Counted from the first letter of the stretch, positions 8,915 through 18,067 are shown. The stretch: 64,000 bases of DNA from Alkalihalobacillus bogoriensis ATCC BAA-922 (GCF_000621445.1 NZ_JHYI01000010.1:1-64000), one strand, 5' to 3'. The notes: generated by a model from the letters alone, not told the origin. Program-made: numbers and translations.

Positions 8915-9280
8915 ATGTGGAAAAGTTGGGTTATGGTAGGAGCTGCCTCAGTTCTATTATTATTTGTTTGGGGTGCTGTCATGGTTAGCTTTTTTTCTAA
9001 CACGACTCAACAACAAGAACTGGCAGAGGAAGAAACTGTTTTAACGGAAGATGAAATTAATAATGAAAAAACAGTAGCATTGCAACCGAAAATTGAAGTT
9101 GTTGAATTTGTGGAAGTCGAAGAGAAAAAAGCGCTACCTGAAGAAGTGAATATTGCTAGTAAAAGCGAACAGAAAGCAACCTATAAAATCGACTTATCTC
9201 GCTTTGACTTTAGTGATGTTAGTTCTAAAGATGGAGTACCCATTGATAAAATTTTAACAAAAGTTGGATTAGAGGAGTAA
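8915..9280 (+). CDS. Single-span membrane-anchored protein, unknown function
   Basis: 121 aa with one N-terminal membrane segment (about residues 5-28) and an acidic, probably extracytoplasmic remainder (..ELAEEETVLTEDEIN.., KIDLSRFDFSDVSSKDG). Start ATG 8915 follows GGAGGAAATATA; an upstream in-frame start at 8858 lacks a ribosome binding site. The last 25 residues look folded (VPIDKILTKVGLEE). I do not recognise the family. It precedes two further small membrane protein genes and kapB on the same strand, each with its own strong ribosome binding site. Confidence 0.65.
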   Translation: MWKSWVMVGAASVLLLFVWGAVMVSFFSNTTQQQELAEEETVLTEDEINNEKTVALQPKIEVVEFVEVEEKKALPEEVNIASKSEQKATYKIDLSRFDFSDVSSKDGVPIDKILTKVGLEE

Positions 9281-9364
9281 CAGTTCAAAATATGTTCGCA
9301 TTCTAGATGCGCATCGTTCCCTTAGGTTTGGTACTATATAAGTATTGATGGTTCAGGAGGGAAT

Positions 9365-9610
9365 ATGATGAACAATAGCATCTTACAAAATCCAGTGATG
9401 AAGTATAGCATCCGTGTGGTTCTTGCTTACGTTGCGTTACTTGTACTCATTTTAGCAACTGCGATATTAGCGATTTTTGTGACGTTTACCTTTGTTGTGA
9501 TTGATACGATTACCCATTCTGATACGTTAGGTGTATTTGCAGAGACGTATTTTGTTCCTGTATCAGAATTTTTATGGTCACTGTTTTTAAAATTAGTGCC
9601 ATTTGTGTAG
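9365..9610 (+). CDS. Small membrane protein, unknown function
   Basis: 81 aa with a long hydrophobic stretch (about residues 15-45) and an amphipathic C-terminus (FVPVSEFLWSLFLKLVPFV). Start ATG 9365 or 9368 follows CAGGAGGGAAT. Its stop (9608-9610) is 10 bases before the next small gene, whose ribosome binding site overlaps the stop, so the two are probably translated from one transcript. Family not recognised. Confidence 0.65.
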   Translation: MMNNSILQNPVMKYSIRVVLAYVALLVLILATAILAIFVTFTFVVIDTITHSDTLGVFAETYFVPVSEFLWSLFLKLVPFV

Positions 9611-9620
9611 GTGAGTCGGA

Positions 9621-9800
9621 ATGAATCATGATATGATATTGGTAATCGCAGGAATCGCTTTATTTTTTTTCACAGGGTTGTTAGGAATGGCAGGGATTTA
9701 CTGCTTGATGAAGCAACAAATGAAAAAAGGAATTGTCTTTTTTTCCATTGGCTTTATTTGTATTATTATTTTTATCGTTTTATTTTTTGCGTTATTCTAG
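9621..9800 (+). CDS. 59-aa two-helix membrane protein
   Basis: A short gene: ATG 9621 to TAG 9798-9800, 59 aa, starting MNHDMILVIAGIALFFF. It has two membrane spans (about 5-28 and 37-58) joined by a positive loop KQQMKK, so both ends should face outside if the positive-inside rule holds. TAGGTGAG at 9608-9615 is a plausible ribosome binding site overlapping the preceding stop. It lies between two genes on the same strand with no terminator, consistent with a small operon ending at kapB. Confidence 0.6.
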   Translation: MNHDMILVIAGIALFFFTGLLGMAGIYCLMKQQMKKGIVFFSIGFICIIIFIVLFFALF

Positions 9801-9839
9801 TACAGGCAGTCATTATCATAGGATGTAAGGAGAGATTCG

Positions 9840-10235
9840 GTGGTAACGGAACAACAGTTACAACAAATGATTGGTCGGTATGTGAGAGCTAGCTATAAAA
9901 CCGGTTTGTATGTGGGAGAAGTTCTAGATGTTCATTCTGATAAAGTATTAGTCAAGGTTGTTTCAGTTCTTAAGCATCCTGATCAAGGAGACTTACACCA
10001 ACCAAAACAAGCGGATGTTGCTTTTTTTCATCAACGGAAAGCGTTGGCTCAATATGAAAAAGTGTATGTTCCTCTTTCAACAGTGAAAGAGTATACAGAT
10101 GAAATTATGGAGTATAAACAATCGTTAGACCTTGCGTTAACACGTGCGATTGAACAGCTTCAGGAAAAAAAGACGAGTTGGGCCGAAAAATCGATCGAAC
10201 AACTTCAGGACTTACGACAGGATTATTCATTATAG
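9840..10235 (+). CDS. kapB: KapB-like kinase-associated protein
   Basis: 131 aa, close to the usual length of KapB. The core VRASYKTGLYVGEVLDV.., VLKHPDQGDLHQPKQADV and FFHQRKALA is the family's hallmark SH3-like N-terminal region; the C-terminal half is helical. KapB is needed for KinB-dependent activation of the sporulation phosphorelay in Bacillus subtilis (established for the family). Although called a lipoprotein in some databases, this one has no signal peptide or lipobox. GTG start at 9840 follows TAAGGAGAG by seven bases. It ends at a strong terminator. A KinB-like gene begins at 63638, far away. Confidence 0.8.
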   Translation: MVTEQQLQQMIGRYVRASYKTGLYVGEVLDVHSDKVLVKVVSVLKHPDQGDLHQPKQADVAFFHQRKALAQYEKVYVPLSTVKEYTDEIMEYKQSLDLALTRAIEQLQEKKTSWAEKSIEQLQDLRQDYSL

Positions 10236-10243
10236 GTCACAAA

Positions 10244-10276
10244 AAAAGAAGGCACCTTATGTGGGCCTTCTTTTTC
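10244..10276 (+). terminator. Intrinsic terminator after kapB
   Basis: AAGAAGGC (10246-10253) pairs with GCCTTCTT (10265-10272), 11-base loop, A-run before and T-run after. Confidence 0.9.
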
Positions 10277-10315
10277 TATCATAAAGAGAATTTTTATGGA
10301 AAGAGAGTGGTCCGA

Positions 10316-12004
10316 ATGCAATTGACAGTGAAAGATATCATGGATTTTGATACGTTACTGGATGCCAAAGTGAGGACGGCAAATTCGGTTCTTCCTTCTC
10401 GCCCAGTTGAATGGGTTTCGATTACAGAAACACCTGTTGAAAATTTTGTGCGCAAGCATGAATTAGTATTAACAACAGGAATTGGTTGTTCGAATGATAT
10501 GATGTTATTTGAACAATTTGTCCGTGATGTCATTGAATCTGAAGCTTCGGCATTGGCGATTGCGACAGGCCGTTATATTTTTGATCTTCCTCCTGAAATT
10601 ATATGTTTAGCAGAGGAACATGATTTTCCGATTATTGAAGTGCCATGGGAAGTCCGATTTGCTGATATTACCCATGATGTGATGAAGGAATTAACAAAGC
10701 GTCAACAAACACAATCACGGAAATCAGAGGAAGTTCAACAACAATTGTTAACGATGATTTTACATGGGGAATCTTTAACGAAAGTAGCGAAATACATCGC
10801 CAAACAAATCGGCTATTCTGTTGTGATTACAGACAAAAAAGGCCATTGTAGAGGCCGAAGTGATACGAGTCGTTTATTTTTAGAGAAATGGCAAGATAAT
10901 GTCGATAGGGAAGTCGTTCCTGATGAATCTTCTTTAACAGATTCTACAGCGCATCATCCATTGCATACGAAAATAAAGAAAATCATGAATGGGAAGGAGA
11001 CGATGATTCAGCTACCCATTATTCAAGAATATAATCGTGTTCAAGGCTATTTATTTGTCGTAGCGGTTAATCAAAGTCCCATGCTAACGACATCAGTAGT
11101 CAATATTTTAGAGCACGGTGTGACAGCAAGTGCGTTAGCGTTTGTAAAAGAAAATGCGATTGAAGAAACAAAAATGCGACTCAGAGATGATTTTGTTTGG
11201 AGTTTAACGAAGGCACCATTGCAATCACTCGACCAAAGTAAAGAACGTGCTTCTTTATTAGGCTATGACCTTAGTGCTGATTATATTTGTATTGTTGGCT
11301 TTCCGGAAAACTTTCAGAAAATTTTTCAGAAAAAAGACTATGAATCGTATCAACAATGGGTAAATAGTATGATTCATTATATTAAAGAAGAGATGATTTA
11401 CGCGGGAGAATCCCTTCATAAAAAAACGATGGTAACATACCAAGCCGAACATTTTATTATCTTTTTAGAAGTGCATGACCATCATGACGAATCGGTTCAC
11501 CATTTCTTAGATTTACTTGAGCGCCGAATGACACATCTTTTACCCGAAGTCATTTTATCATATGGGATTAGTGATTTTCATCAGAATGAAGCGATGTTTA
11601 CACAAAGTTATGAAAATGCTAATCTAGCTTTGAAAATCGGGCGAACTCAAAAAGGGGTCGGCTTTAGAGTCCACTATGCTGATACGAAAATGGAGCGGGC
11701 GCTTTTGTCGTTAGCAAGTAATGCCGAAATATGTATCATTGCAAAAGAAACAGTCACCCCTCTTGTAGAGTATGAATTCCATCGCGATGTGAGTTTAATT
11801 GATACAATAACTGTATTTAACGAACATCAATGTAATGTTAGTAAAACGGCTCGTGCCCTTTCGTTACACAGGCAATCTCTGTTATATCGGTTGCGTAAAA
11901 TAGAGTCACTAACAGGGTTATCGTTAGTCGACCCGAATGATTTATTTTTATTAAATATGAGCTTGAAAATTTGGGGCTTACAAAAGGTAAGAGAAGAAAA
12001 GTAG
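10316..12004 (+). CDS. PucR-family transcriptional regulator
   Basis: 562 aa. The N-terminal PucR sensor domain (about 1-125) contains TVKDIMDFDTLL, ELVLTTGIG and the FPIIEVPWEVRFADI segment; a GAF/GGDEF-like middle follows; the C-terminal PucR helix-turn-helix (about 500-558) shows FNEHQCNVSKTARALSLHRQ then LLYRLRKIESLTG. PucR-type proteins usually activate purine or other nitrogen/amino-acid catabolic genes on sensing a metabolite. Start ATG 10316 is chosen because the sensor domain begins at once; a longer open frame upstream runs through the kapB terminator. It is alone between two terminators or opposing genes, so its target is not given by context; the catabolic operon at 18068 is one candidate. 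Confidence 0.8.
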   Translation: MQLTVKDIMDFDTLLDAKVRTANSVLPSRPVEWVSITETPVENFVRKHELVLTTGIGCSNDMMLFEQFVRDVIESEASALAIATGRYIFDLPPEIICLAEEHDFPIIEVPWEVRFADITHDVMKELTKRQQTQSRKSEEVQQQLLTMILHGESLTKVAKYIAKQIGYSVVITDKKGHCRGRSDTSRLFLEKWQDNVDREVVPDESSLTDSTAHHPLHTKIKKIMNGKETMIQLPIIQEYNRVQGYLFVVAVNQSPMLTTSVVNILEHGVTASALAFVKENAIEETKMRLRDDFVWSLTKAPLQSLDQSKERASLLGYDLSADYICIVGFPENFQKIFQKKDYESYQQWVNSMIHYIKEEMIYAGESLHKKTMVTYQAEHFIIFLEVHDHHDESVHHFLDLLERRMTHLLPEVILSYGISDFHQNEAMFTQSYENANLALKIGRTQKGVGFRVHYADTKMERALLSLASNAEICIIAKETVTPLVEYEFHRDVSLIDTITVFNEHQCNVSKTARALSLHRQSLLYRLRKIESLTGLSLVDPNDLFLLNMSLKIWGLQKVREEK

Positions 12005-12012
12005 TTTTCTAT

Positions 12013-12537
12013 TTAAATAATGCCTTTCTGTTGTCCGAATTCAAGTAAACTAATGTACGGGTCCCCTTTTAATCCTAATATTTGTGCAAAGGCAGGTTCT
12101 GTTTTTATTCCTTTTGCTTTTAAGGATAGAATTTGCTCTTTTACAGCTGGGTTTGTTGTGAGAACATATTGCTCCACAAGCATATGCTCATAGGCCCGCT
12201 GTTTTTTTACGGGGATGGCTTGTCCGAATAGTTCGAAAGCAAAATTTTGAAATTGGAAGTTCACTTTTGTAACATAGGATCCATTAATTTCTTTTTGTTT
12301 AATCAAAAACGACTCCATATGTTTGTAGAAGGACGTTAGCTTCTGATAAAAAAGCTGATGATCGTGAACTTCCATGATGATGTCTAAATCAGAACTAGCC
12401 GTATAAATATCAATCGGAAATGTGCCACATAACGTCGGGGCATATTCTTTGAAGTCGTTCATCACATTTAACTTTTGAATAGCGGAATATGCTTGTTGTT
12501 GAAGGTCTGTTCCTAATTGTAATCGTTCAATCGACAT
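12013..12537 (-). CDS. DUF4269-like nucleotidyltransferase-fold protein
   Basis: 174 aa. The segment CGTFPIDIYTASSDLDIIMEV resembles the G-[ST]-x(n)-S-D-[IL]-D metal-binding motif of the polymerase-beta-type nucleotidyltransferases, as in DUF4269 proteins; later conserved-looking parts are FELFGQAIPVKKQRAYEHM and GIKTEPAFAQILGL..DPY. The start at 12537 (MSIERLQ) is preferred because AAAGGAG lies 10 bases before it; longer frames upstream have no such signal. Biochemical role unknown. Ends tail-to-tail with the PucR-type gene 8 bp away. Confidence 0.7.
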   Translation of the reverse strand: MSIERLQLGTDLQQQAYSAIQKLNVMNDFKEYAPTLCGTFPIDIYTASSDLDIIMEVHDHQLFYQKLTSFYKHMESFLIKQKEINGSYVTKVNFQFQNFAFELFGQAIPVKKQRAYEHMLVEQYVLTTNPAVKEQILSLKAKGIKTEPAFAQILGLKGDPYISLLEFGQQKGII

Positions 12538-12654
12538 GAGTAGTAAACTCCTTTCATCTGTAAAAATTTTCTGACGACACCTACTTGCGAAAACGGCAAG
12601 AGTATGGTGAAATAACGGTAATACATCATTACATATACATAAGGGGGCAATTCT

Positions 12655-12909
12655 ATGAACATACCACATTATCCAGAAGATTTCCACGAATGTGAACGGG
12701 GAAAACGAGTAACTGATGAAGAATTAACAATTAAAATTAATGAAGAAATATCAAAGATGATTGAACATATGAAAAAGTTTGATACAACAAACCATTCTGT
12801 TTCCTTTGAGGATGTTTTGATTATTATTGACAAAATTGTTGAAGATGACCATAGTTATTTTGAAATTTCCGTATCAATGCAGCATAGCCGGGGAATTGTG
12901 ACTTCATAA
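12655..12909 (+). CDS. Small acidic protein, unknown function
   Basis: 84 aa, starting MNIPHYPEDFHE, acidic and mostly helical with no membrane segment. Start follows TAAGGGGG. Divergent from the DUF4269-like gene (118 bp between starts) and closed by a terminator. Family not recognised. Confidence 0.55.
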   Translation: MNIPHYPEDFHECERGKRVTDEELTIKINEEISKMIEHMKKFDTTNHSVSFEDVLIIIDKIVEDDHSYFEISVSMQHSRGIVTS

Positions 12910-12925
12910 TATTCTTTTAACTTGT

Positions 12926-12965
12926 ACAAGCTACTCTTTCGAATGAAAAGGGTAGCTTGTTTGAT
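12926..12965 (+). terminator. Terminator after the 84-aa gene
   Basis: ACAAGCTAC (12926-12934) pairs with GTAGCTTGT (12952-12960), with an inner CTTTC/GAAAAG extension, followed by TTGATT. Confidence 0.7.
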
Positions 12966-13021
12966 TAATTGTACATAATGAGTCGGAAAGCGAGGACAAC
13001 ATTCGTTTATGTATTATTGAT

Positions 13022-13060
13022 GAATCAAAAAGAGGGAGTATACATGCTAGCAATACTCCC
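13022..13060 (-). terminator. Terminator for the acyltransferase gene
   Basis: GGGAGTAT (13034-13041) and ATACTCCC (13053-13060) form a hairpin; read on the minus strand it is followed by TCTTTTTG, placing it downstream of the gene ending at 13122. Confidence 0.65.
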
Positions 13061-13121
13061 GAAAAGAAGTAATATTGTTTTGCTTTGATTAATTTCTGAC
13101 TTACACCAGTAGTGAAGAAGA

Positions 13122-14192
13122 TTAACTGACTTTTAACAATGTATCTCCATTTTTTGACTTTAATCGTTTATCAATTCCTCTAGATAATGGGTTAAAAAAT
13201 AATTTGATAGTATAGGAAGCAATGATGCATAATGCCATTGTCCATATGAATACAAGGAGAGGGCTATTTGGTAGAAAGGCCAATCCTGGGAACATCATTG
13301 TGTAGAAAAACATATGAGTTAACCAAATGTTAGTGGAATGGCTACTTATGTACTGTAATAATGCTGTTACCCATCTTTTTTTCGTCATTAAAGAAAATAA
13401 GACGATAAAGAAAATTCCGTTAACAGGAGCAATAATGGCACTTTCAACAAAACCATGAAAGATAATTAGTGAAAGAACACCCATCATACATAGTGCATTT
13501 TTGAATTTGATGTGATGTACGGTATTATAAATCTTTGTTAACCATTTGTATTTCGAAAATATAGCTCCTATGAAAAAGGAAAACTGAGAAGTTCCTATTA
13601 GGCAGAGTTGTGATTCGATTATTGTTAATGGACCAAAATCTAGAATGGATTTATAAAATTGTAAGTAACAAGCGGCATAAACGATTCCGCTTATAGGTAA
13701 TAGTAGAGCAATCGGTGTATTTTTTACGATTTTAATGAGTAACGGGGAAAGAAGTACAATGATGATATAAATTTGTAGAAACCACCAAGCACCATTATAA
13801 GAATAATCAAGTAAAGTGAAATTTAACAGGAATTGCTGTAGGCTACCGAAAACGTCAATCCTTCCTATTAAAAGAGACAGGACTAAAAAAAGGAGCAACA
13901 TAATCCAAAAGTTCATAAATAGTTTGAAAATTCGAATCATATTTTTGTTAATCGTCTGTTTAATGTCTCTATCAATAAACGTTAAATAAAAGGCATACCC
14001 GGTTACAAATAAATAAATGGGTCTACACGCATCGCCGAATAATCCAATATAATAAACTAATGGAATATCATTAATATAAAAACTCGTAGTGTAAAACCCT
14101 TCAATTTCCTTCCGACAAAATAAATGTAATAGGACCATTAATATAATGGCAATACCTTTAAGGATTTTTGAATCATCCTTTGTTAATTCCAT
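13122..14192 (-). CDS. Acyltransferase family 3 membrane protein
   Basis: 356 aa, about ten membrane spans. The N-terminus ILKGIAIILMVLLHLFCRKE has the (K/R)GIaIilVvlgH-type motif with the proposed catalytic His of acyltransferase family 3 (OatA-N/NolL-like), which O-acylates sugars of exopolysaccharides, lipids or cell wall on the outer face. No extracellular SGNH domain is fused. Start ATG 14192 follows AAGGAGGAG. Downstream, on the same strand, of the beta-helix gene with 91 bp between; a role in modifying the surface polymer that the beta-helix protein binds is possible but inferred only from position. Confidence 0.8.
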   Translation of the reverse strand: MELTKDDSKILKGIAIILMVLLHLFCRKEIEGFYTTSFYINDIPLVYYIGLFGDACRPIYLFVTGYAFYLTFIDRDIKQTINKNMIRIFKLFMNFWIMLLLFLVLSLLIGRIDVFGSLQQFLLNFTLLDYSYNGAWWFLQIYIIIVLLSPLLIKIVKNTPIALLLPISGIVYAACYLQFYKSILDFGPLTIIESQLCLIGTSQFSFFIGAIFSKYKWLTKIYNTVHHIKFKNALCMMGVLSLIIFHGFVESAIIAPVNGIFFIVLFSLMTKKRWVTALLQYISSHSTNIWLTHMFFYTMMFPGLAFLPNSPLLVFIWTMALCIIASYTIKLFFNPLSRGIDKRLKSKNGDTLLKVS

Positions 14193-14283
14193 AATCTCCT
14201 CCTTGTTTGCTATTGAGAACGTGTACTGTAATTATATTCTTAATAAAGGAGGAGATCAATGGATTTCTATCATTTTTGCCTAT

Positions 14284-16830
14284 TTATTCAATTAATCCAT
14301 ATGAAGCAAATCTTGCTTTTACCCCTAAATACATCCATTCAACTGTCCCGTCTGTTTCCGTTCCTTCTGTATCGTTTGGTGGCGTTTCACCACTTACCCC
14401 TGCGCCAATACATTGATAAATTTTCCCATTTGTATGGATAACGTCTCCACTTTGAAATTCTGTTTCAGCAGACCAAGCAGTCTCAGTGGCATAACCGGAC
14501 TTTGTACAAACCCAACCAATATAGGAGCCAGACTGCGGATTCGCATCGTAAATCCTTTCAGATTGTAAATAAAAACCTGAACGTGGCTCTGCTATAGCGT
14601 GAGTGTTAGGATTATACGCTCTCATTGTTGAAAGGTCAATTTCTGATAGGATGACGTTATTTAAACGATTATTGTAAAAGTCAAAAACGGTGCCATGTTC
14701 TTGATTATTAAATCCAAGTTGTAATGGTTGACTGCCTAAATAAGAGAACGTACTATTTTTATAGATAGCTTGTAAGCTTCTAGTTCCATGATGACTATGT
14801 GTTATTCGTTCAAAATCACTTTCTTCGTGTATGGTGATTGTCACGTTATCAAAAGTGACGGTAATCGCATCTAGTGTGTTTGATGGATTTTCGAGAAGAT
14901 GCGTGAGAGTAAAATCTGCTGTTAGTTCAATCGTTGAATTCGTAATCGTCATTGACGTATGATGGGCCTCTTGGTTTATGGATTCAGGCTGAAGCAAGCT
15001 ATCAATAAATGTACAATTAGAAAAGAAATTATGTTGAGATTGATTCCATACATCTCGAATGACACAATGGTCAAATTCACAATGACTAAATTCAAAGCTA
15101 GGGAGACCGTTTGTTGACACTTCTATGTTTGAAAAACGGCAGCTGTCAAAGTAGTTTGAAGTGATTTTTACTGTTTGGCTTGTCGTTCTTATATTTATAA
15201 ATTGACAATTCTTTACGAGCCCTTGGAGTCTTATGTCTTTTTCACCTTCGCCATATTCAATGTAATTGATGATATTTCCTTCAAAAACAGTAAGTGAATG
15301 CGTTCTTACATTACTAGAGAAGAAAAAATTATCTTTTATTACCATTTGATAGCCTTCGTGCTGTGCTAGTAAATCGCCATAAAAATAATTATCTTTTACG
15401 GTTACGACCGCGGGTGTGTACGATGTTCCGGACATGAGCAAACAAACAGCTACTCTATCAATATAATTACCGAGTATTTGTGCGTAGGACATTCCATAAA
15501 GAATAATCGCATGTGAATCTAAATTGTATATTCGATTGTCTTTTATAATGACACTATGTGATCCGACAAGAATTCCATGAAACCCATCATAAATCACATT
15601 ATTTTCAATTAAACTTTTATCACCATACCCATCTTCTTGGTTTATGGCATATCTAGTAGGGTCATTAAATGGAGGTTTTCCATCTAAAAAAGCAAGCGAG
15701 TTTTTTCCGTTTCCTCGAATGATATTATGACGAATGACATTGTAATTCCCAGCCAATGTGATTCCGCCACGATGACCATTGTAAAGTTCACAATGCTCAA
15801 CAACATTATGGTGAGGATATCCTCCATATTCAAAAAATAATTGCATATCTTTATCTGGATTTGTTTCGTCCTTAAATAATAATCTCATTTTCGTAGCAGA
15901 TAATGGAATTGTTACGTGGGTGTGTACTCTTCGATTTGGAACAGCACCGATAAATTGATCTTGGTCGTCATAGAAAAAAGCATCGGGATATTTATTGTTC
16001 AGCACAGTTACACGATTATAGCCTTGCCCACCTAATAAGAAAAAGGTGACATCATCTGGGATAGATAGCATCGGTGTGATTAGCGTATCAGTTGATTCGA
16101 TTTCTACACCAGTCTCTTGATCTAACGAGGCTAATATAGAACCATGATTATATGCAGTTCTCTTAACGGAGGCCGAAACAAAGCTAACATTATCCCCCAT
16201 AAAACCACTAATCTCACAATGAGAAACGGAGCAGTATTGACTTGAACCCGCAAATAAGATGCCATAACTTCCTTCAACTGCTCGTTCTCCTTCTTCTAGA
16301 AAACTTCGGTCGTAGCGGTCGCCTTCGATCATTCCATTTTTTATATGAGCGTGTTTGCAGTTAAAAAGCTCAATTGGAATGCCTTCAAATCGCCAAATAT
16401 CTGTTGAGTCATCTCTGTCATCAAAGGGAGAACGACTTTCTGAGTCATACATCACTTTCAGCAAACTTCCATTTAAATTAAGCGTAATATAACTTTTCAT
16501 TTGAATTCGATTCGGAAAGCAGAGCGAATATTGTCCCCTCGGTAAGACAACCTCATTGTAGTCATGTTGAAAGGCAAAGTCTATCGCTCTTGAGATCCCA
16601 AGGATATTTTGGTTTGCTTGTTCATAATCATGATGTTCATATGGTTTAGAGGGGAGCCCTTGGGTAATCCCATATCTTTCTATATCAATGACGTAACTTT
16701 TTGTCCCCATCCGTTCGTCGAATAATTTATCAGCAAATGTATAATCTTCCCTAATAAAAATCGCCTCTGGTACTGTAACAGGAAGAACACCACCGTCTTG
16801 ATCTAATATTCTTTTGATTTTTCCATTCAT
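14284..16830 (-). CDS. Right-handed beta-helix protein, phage tail-spike/pectate-lyase-like
   Basis: 848 aa. After a short leader with IDIERYGITQGLP it shows GISRAIDFAFQ and VVLPRGQYSL, the start of pectate-lyase-3/tail-spike beta-helices, then many short repeats of the form N.I.......N.I (VVEHCELYNGHRGGITLAGN, NVIRHNIIRGNG, NVIYDGFHGILVGS). The end (CTKSGYAT, GDVIHTNGKIYQCIGAGVSG, DGTVEWMYLG) resembles C-terminal domains of phage tail or receptor-binding proteins. No signal peptide. Start ATG 16830 follows GAGGAGG, which overlaps the stop of the upstream gene, so the two are translationally coupled. Such proteins bind or cleave polysaccharide. No other phage gene is near. Confidence 0.75.
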   Translation of the reverse strand: MNGKIKRILDQDGGVLPVTVPEAIFIREDYTFADKLFDERMGTKSYVIDIERYGITQGLPSKPYEHHDYEQANQNILGISRAIDFAFQHDYNEVVLPRGQYSLCFPNRIQMKSYITLNLNGSLLKVMYDSESRSPFDDRDDSTDIWRFEGIPIELFNCKHAHIKNGMIEGDRYDRSFLEEGERAVEGSYGILFAGSSQYCSVSHCEISGFMGDNVSFVSASVKRTAYNHGSILASLDQETGVEIESTDTLITPMLSIPDDVTFFLLGGQGYNRVTVLNNKYPDAFFYDDQDQFIGAVPNRRVHTHVTIPLSATKMRLLFKDETNPDKDMQLFFEYGGYPHHNVVEHCELYNGHRGGITLAGNYNVIRHNIIRGNGKNSLAFLDGKPPFNDPTRYAINQEDGYGDKSLIENNVIYDGFHGILVGSHSVIIKDNRIYNLDSHAIILYGMSYAQILGNYIDRVAVCLLMSGTSYTPAVVTVKDNYFYGDLLAQHEGYQMVIKDNFFFSSNVRTHSLTVFEGNIINYIEYGEGEKDIRLQGLVKNCQFINIRTTSQTVKITSNYFDSCRFSNIEVSTNGLPSFEFSHCEFDHCVIRDVWNQSQHNFFSNCTFIDSLLQPESINQEAHHTSMTITNSTIELTADFTLTHLLENPSNTLDAITVTFDNVTITIHEESDFERITHSHHGTRSLQAIYKNSTFSYLGSQPLQLGFNNQEHGTVFDFYNNRLNNVILSEIDLSTMRAYNPNTHAIAEPRSGFYLQSERIYDANPQSGSYIGWVCTKSGYATETAWSAETEFQSGDVIHTNGKIYQCIGAGVSGETPPNDTEGTETDGTVEWMYLGVKARFASYGLIE

Positions 16831-16831
16831 A

Positions 16832-17686
16832 TTACGCCTCCTCAATAAATGAAACATTATGCAGAAGTAAATCAGAGTTGTTTTGTAGAAGATCTTGCAC
16901 AACATTTTCTGAAATTCTCGTGAAATCATAGTCCGAGTACAATATACTCGTTCCGTATTTATCGGTCGTAAACATTCGAATTCTTTGTAATATCGCTCCT
17001 GAGTGATTAAGGAATAATTGAAAATCTTTGTTTATTGTCCCTTTATCAATGATTAACATTTCAGATAAATTTGGATGGAGGGGGAGTGGAAAGTTATGAG
17101 GGGCAGAAACACCATTAAATAAAACATCTTCAAAACCAAAGTCATCTCGGATGAACCGAAGTCCATCAAATTGAGTATTGATTTTTTTTGTATTGTCTTC
17201 ATTTGTTAAAATATTGTTTTCCCAGCTATTTTCGGTTGTTTTAATTTTTGATATGACGAGGAGGGCATCAAATCGAACGTTTTGTAATTGAATATAAGAG
17301 TCAGACGTTGTACTCACCTCGGCCCGATAGTTTCCTAATGTTGATATGGCTTTTGTAATCCCAACCGATCTTTTGTTTTCACTTGTTGATACAGACCTGA
17401 CCGTCACTTCATAGGTTGTATTTGATTGTAATTCAGAAAGGGTGTATTCAAGATTTGTTGTCTCGCCAATAAGTGTACCGTCTACTTCAATTTCATAACG
17501 ATCGACCGTATCATCAATACTCGCATGCCATGTCATGGTTATTTCTGTGTTAGCAATTTGTTTAGCATAAAGATGTCGTGGATTTGTTACGTGGTATCGG
17601 GTAATCGGTTCACCCGTATATAACTCCGTTGTCAATTGGCACTCAGCCTCATTTTGAACTTGACCTGAACCGTTCTCATTTCCCAT
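16832..17686 (-). CDS. Fibronectin type III protein, partner of the beta-helix protein
   Basis: 284 aa. Residues about 35-115 form an FN3 domain (EITMTWHASIDDTVDRYEIE, then TTYEVTVRSVS); the remaining 165 residues (VRFDALLVISKIKTTE.., QRIRMFTTDKYGTS) are not recognised but look like a beta-rich adhesive or baseplate domain. No signal peptide. Start ATG 17686 follows GGAGGGATGAT. First gene of a two-gene operon with the beta-helix gene (1-bp gap). FN3 plus beta-helix pairs are common in phage tails and in secreted glycan-binding systems. Confidence 0.65.
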   Translation of the reverse strand: MGNENGSGQVQNEAECQLTTELYTGEPITRYHVTNPRHLYAKQIANTEITMTWHASIDDTVDRYEIEVDGTLIGETTNLEYTLSELQSNTTYEVTVRSVSTSENKRSVGITKAISTLGNYRAEVSTTSDSYIQLQNVRFDALLVISKIKTTENSWENNILTNEDNTKKINTQFDGLRFIRDDFGFEDVLFNGVSAPHNFPLPLHPNLSEMLIIDKGTINKDFQLFLNHSGAILQRIRMFTTDKYGTSILYSDYDFTRISENVVQDLLQNNSDLLLHNVSFIEEA

Positions 17687-17730
17687 ATCATCCCTCCATC
17701 ATTCAGTATGTCACCTTTCCATTTTTAAAA

Positions 17731-17838
17731 GATAAGAAAAATTTTGCTCTAGCAGTGAAGCTTTGAAAGCTTTCTCAAGAAGAGCGAAGGCTCCGCACTT
17801 CGCTTGAGATGAAAAGATGCTCCCGCGTTTTTCTTATC
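17731..17838. repeat. Dispersed 108-bp element, copy A
   Basis: Bounded by GATAAGAAAAA (17731-17741) and its inverse TTTTTCTTATC (17828-17838). Inside are CTAGCAGTGAAGCTTTGAAAG and AGCGAAGGCTCCGCACTTCG (with AGCGAAG/CTTCGCT dyad). Related copies are at 24383, 45524, 48086 and 48576. It fills the gap between the divergent FN3 gene and the catabolic operon. The rest of 17839-18067 has no gene; a TTGACT at 17956 may be a -35 box but no good -10 is seen. Confidence 0.85.
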
Positions 17839-18067
17839 CTTGTATCAAAGATACCCCTTATATTTATTCACTTTTACATACAAATATTTATGTCTCATAT
17901 AAAATTTGTAGCTCATTTTTTTCGGTTAGGAGAAAATGTGACAAAATTTTAAAAGTTGACTAATAAACAATCTGAAATTTCATACACTTTTGCGAATGTT
18001 TTTCCTTTTAGAAAAAGAATACGATAGCAGTAGAAAGAGAGAACGAAAGGAAAGGGGTGAGCGGCCC

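Noticed and set aside
14284-17686. Intact prophage
   Set aside because: Apart from two tail-like proteins there are no phage structural, lysis, replication or integrase genes.
17956-17986. TTGACT plus CATACA as a promoter for the catabolic operon
   Set aside because: Spacing of 19 and a poor -10 box; mentioned only as possible.
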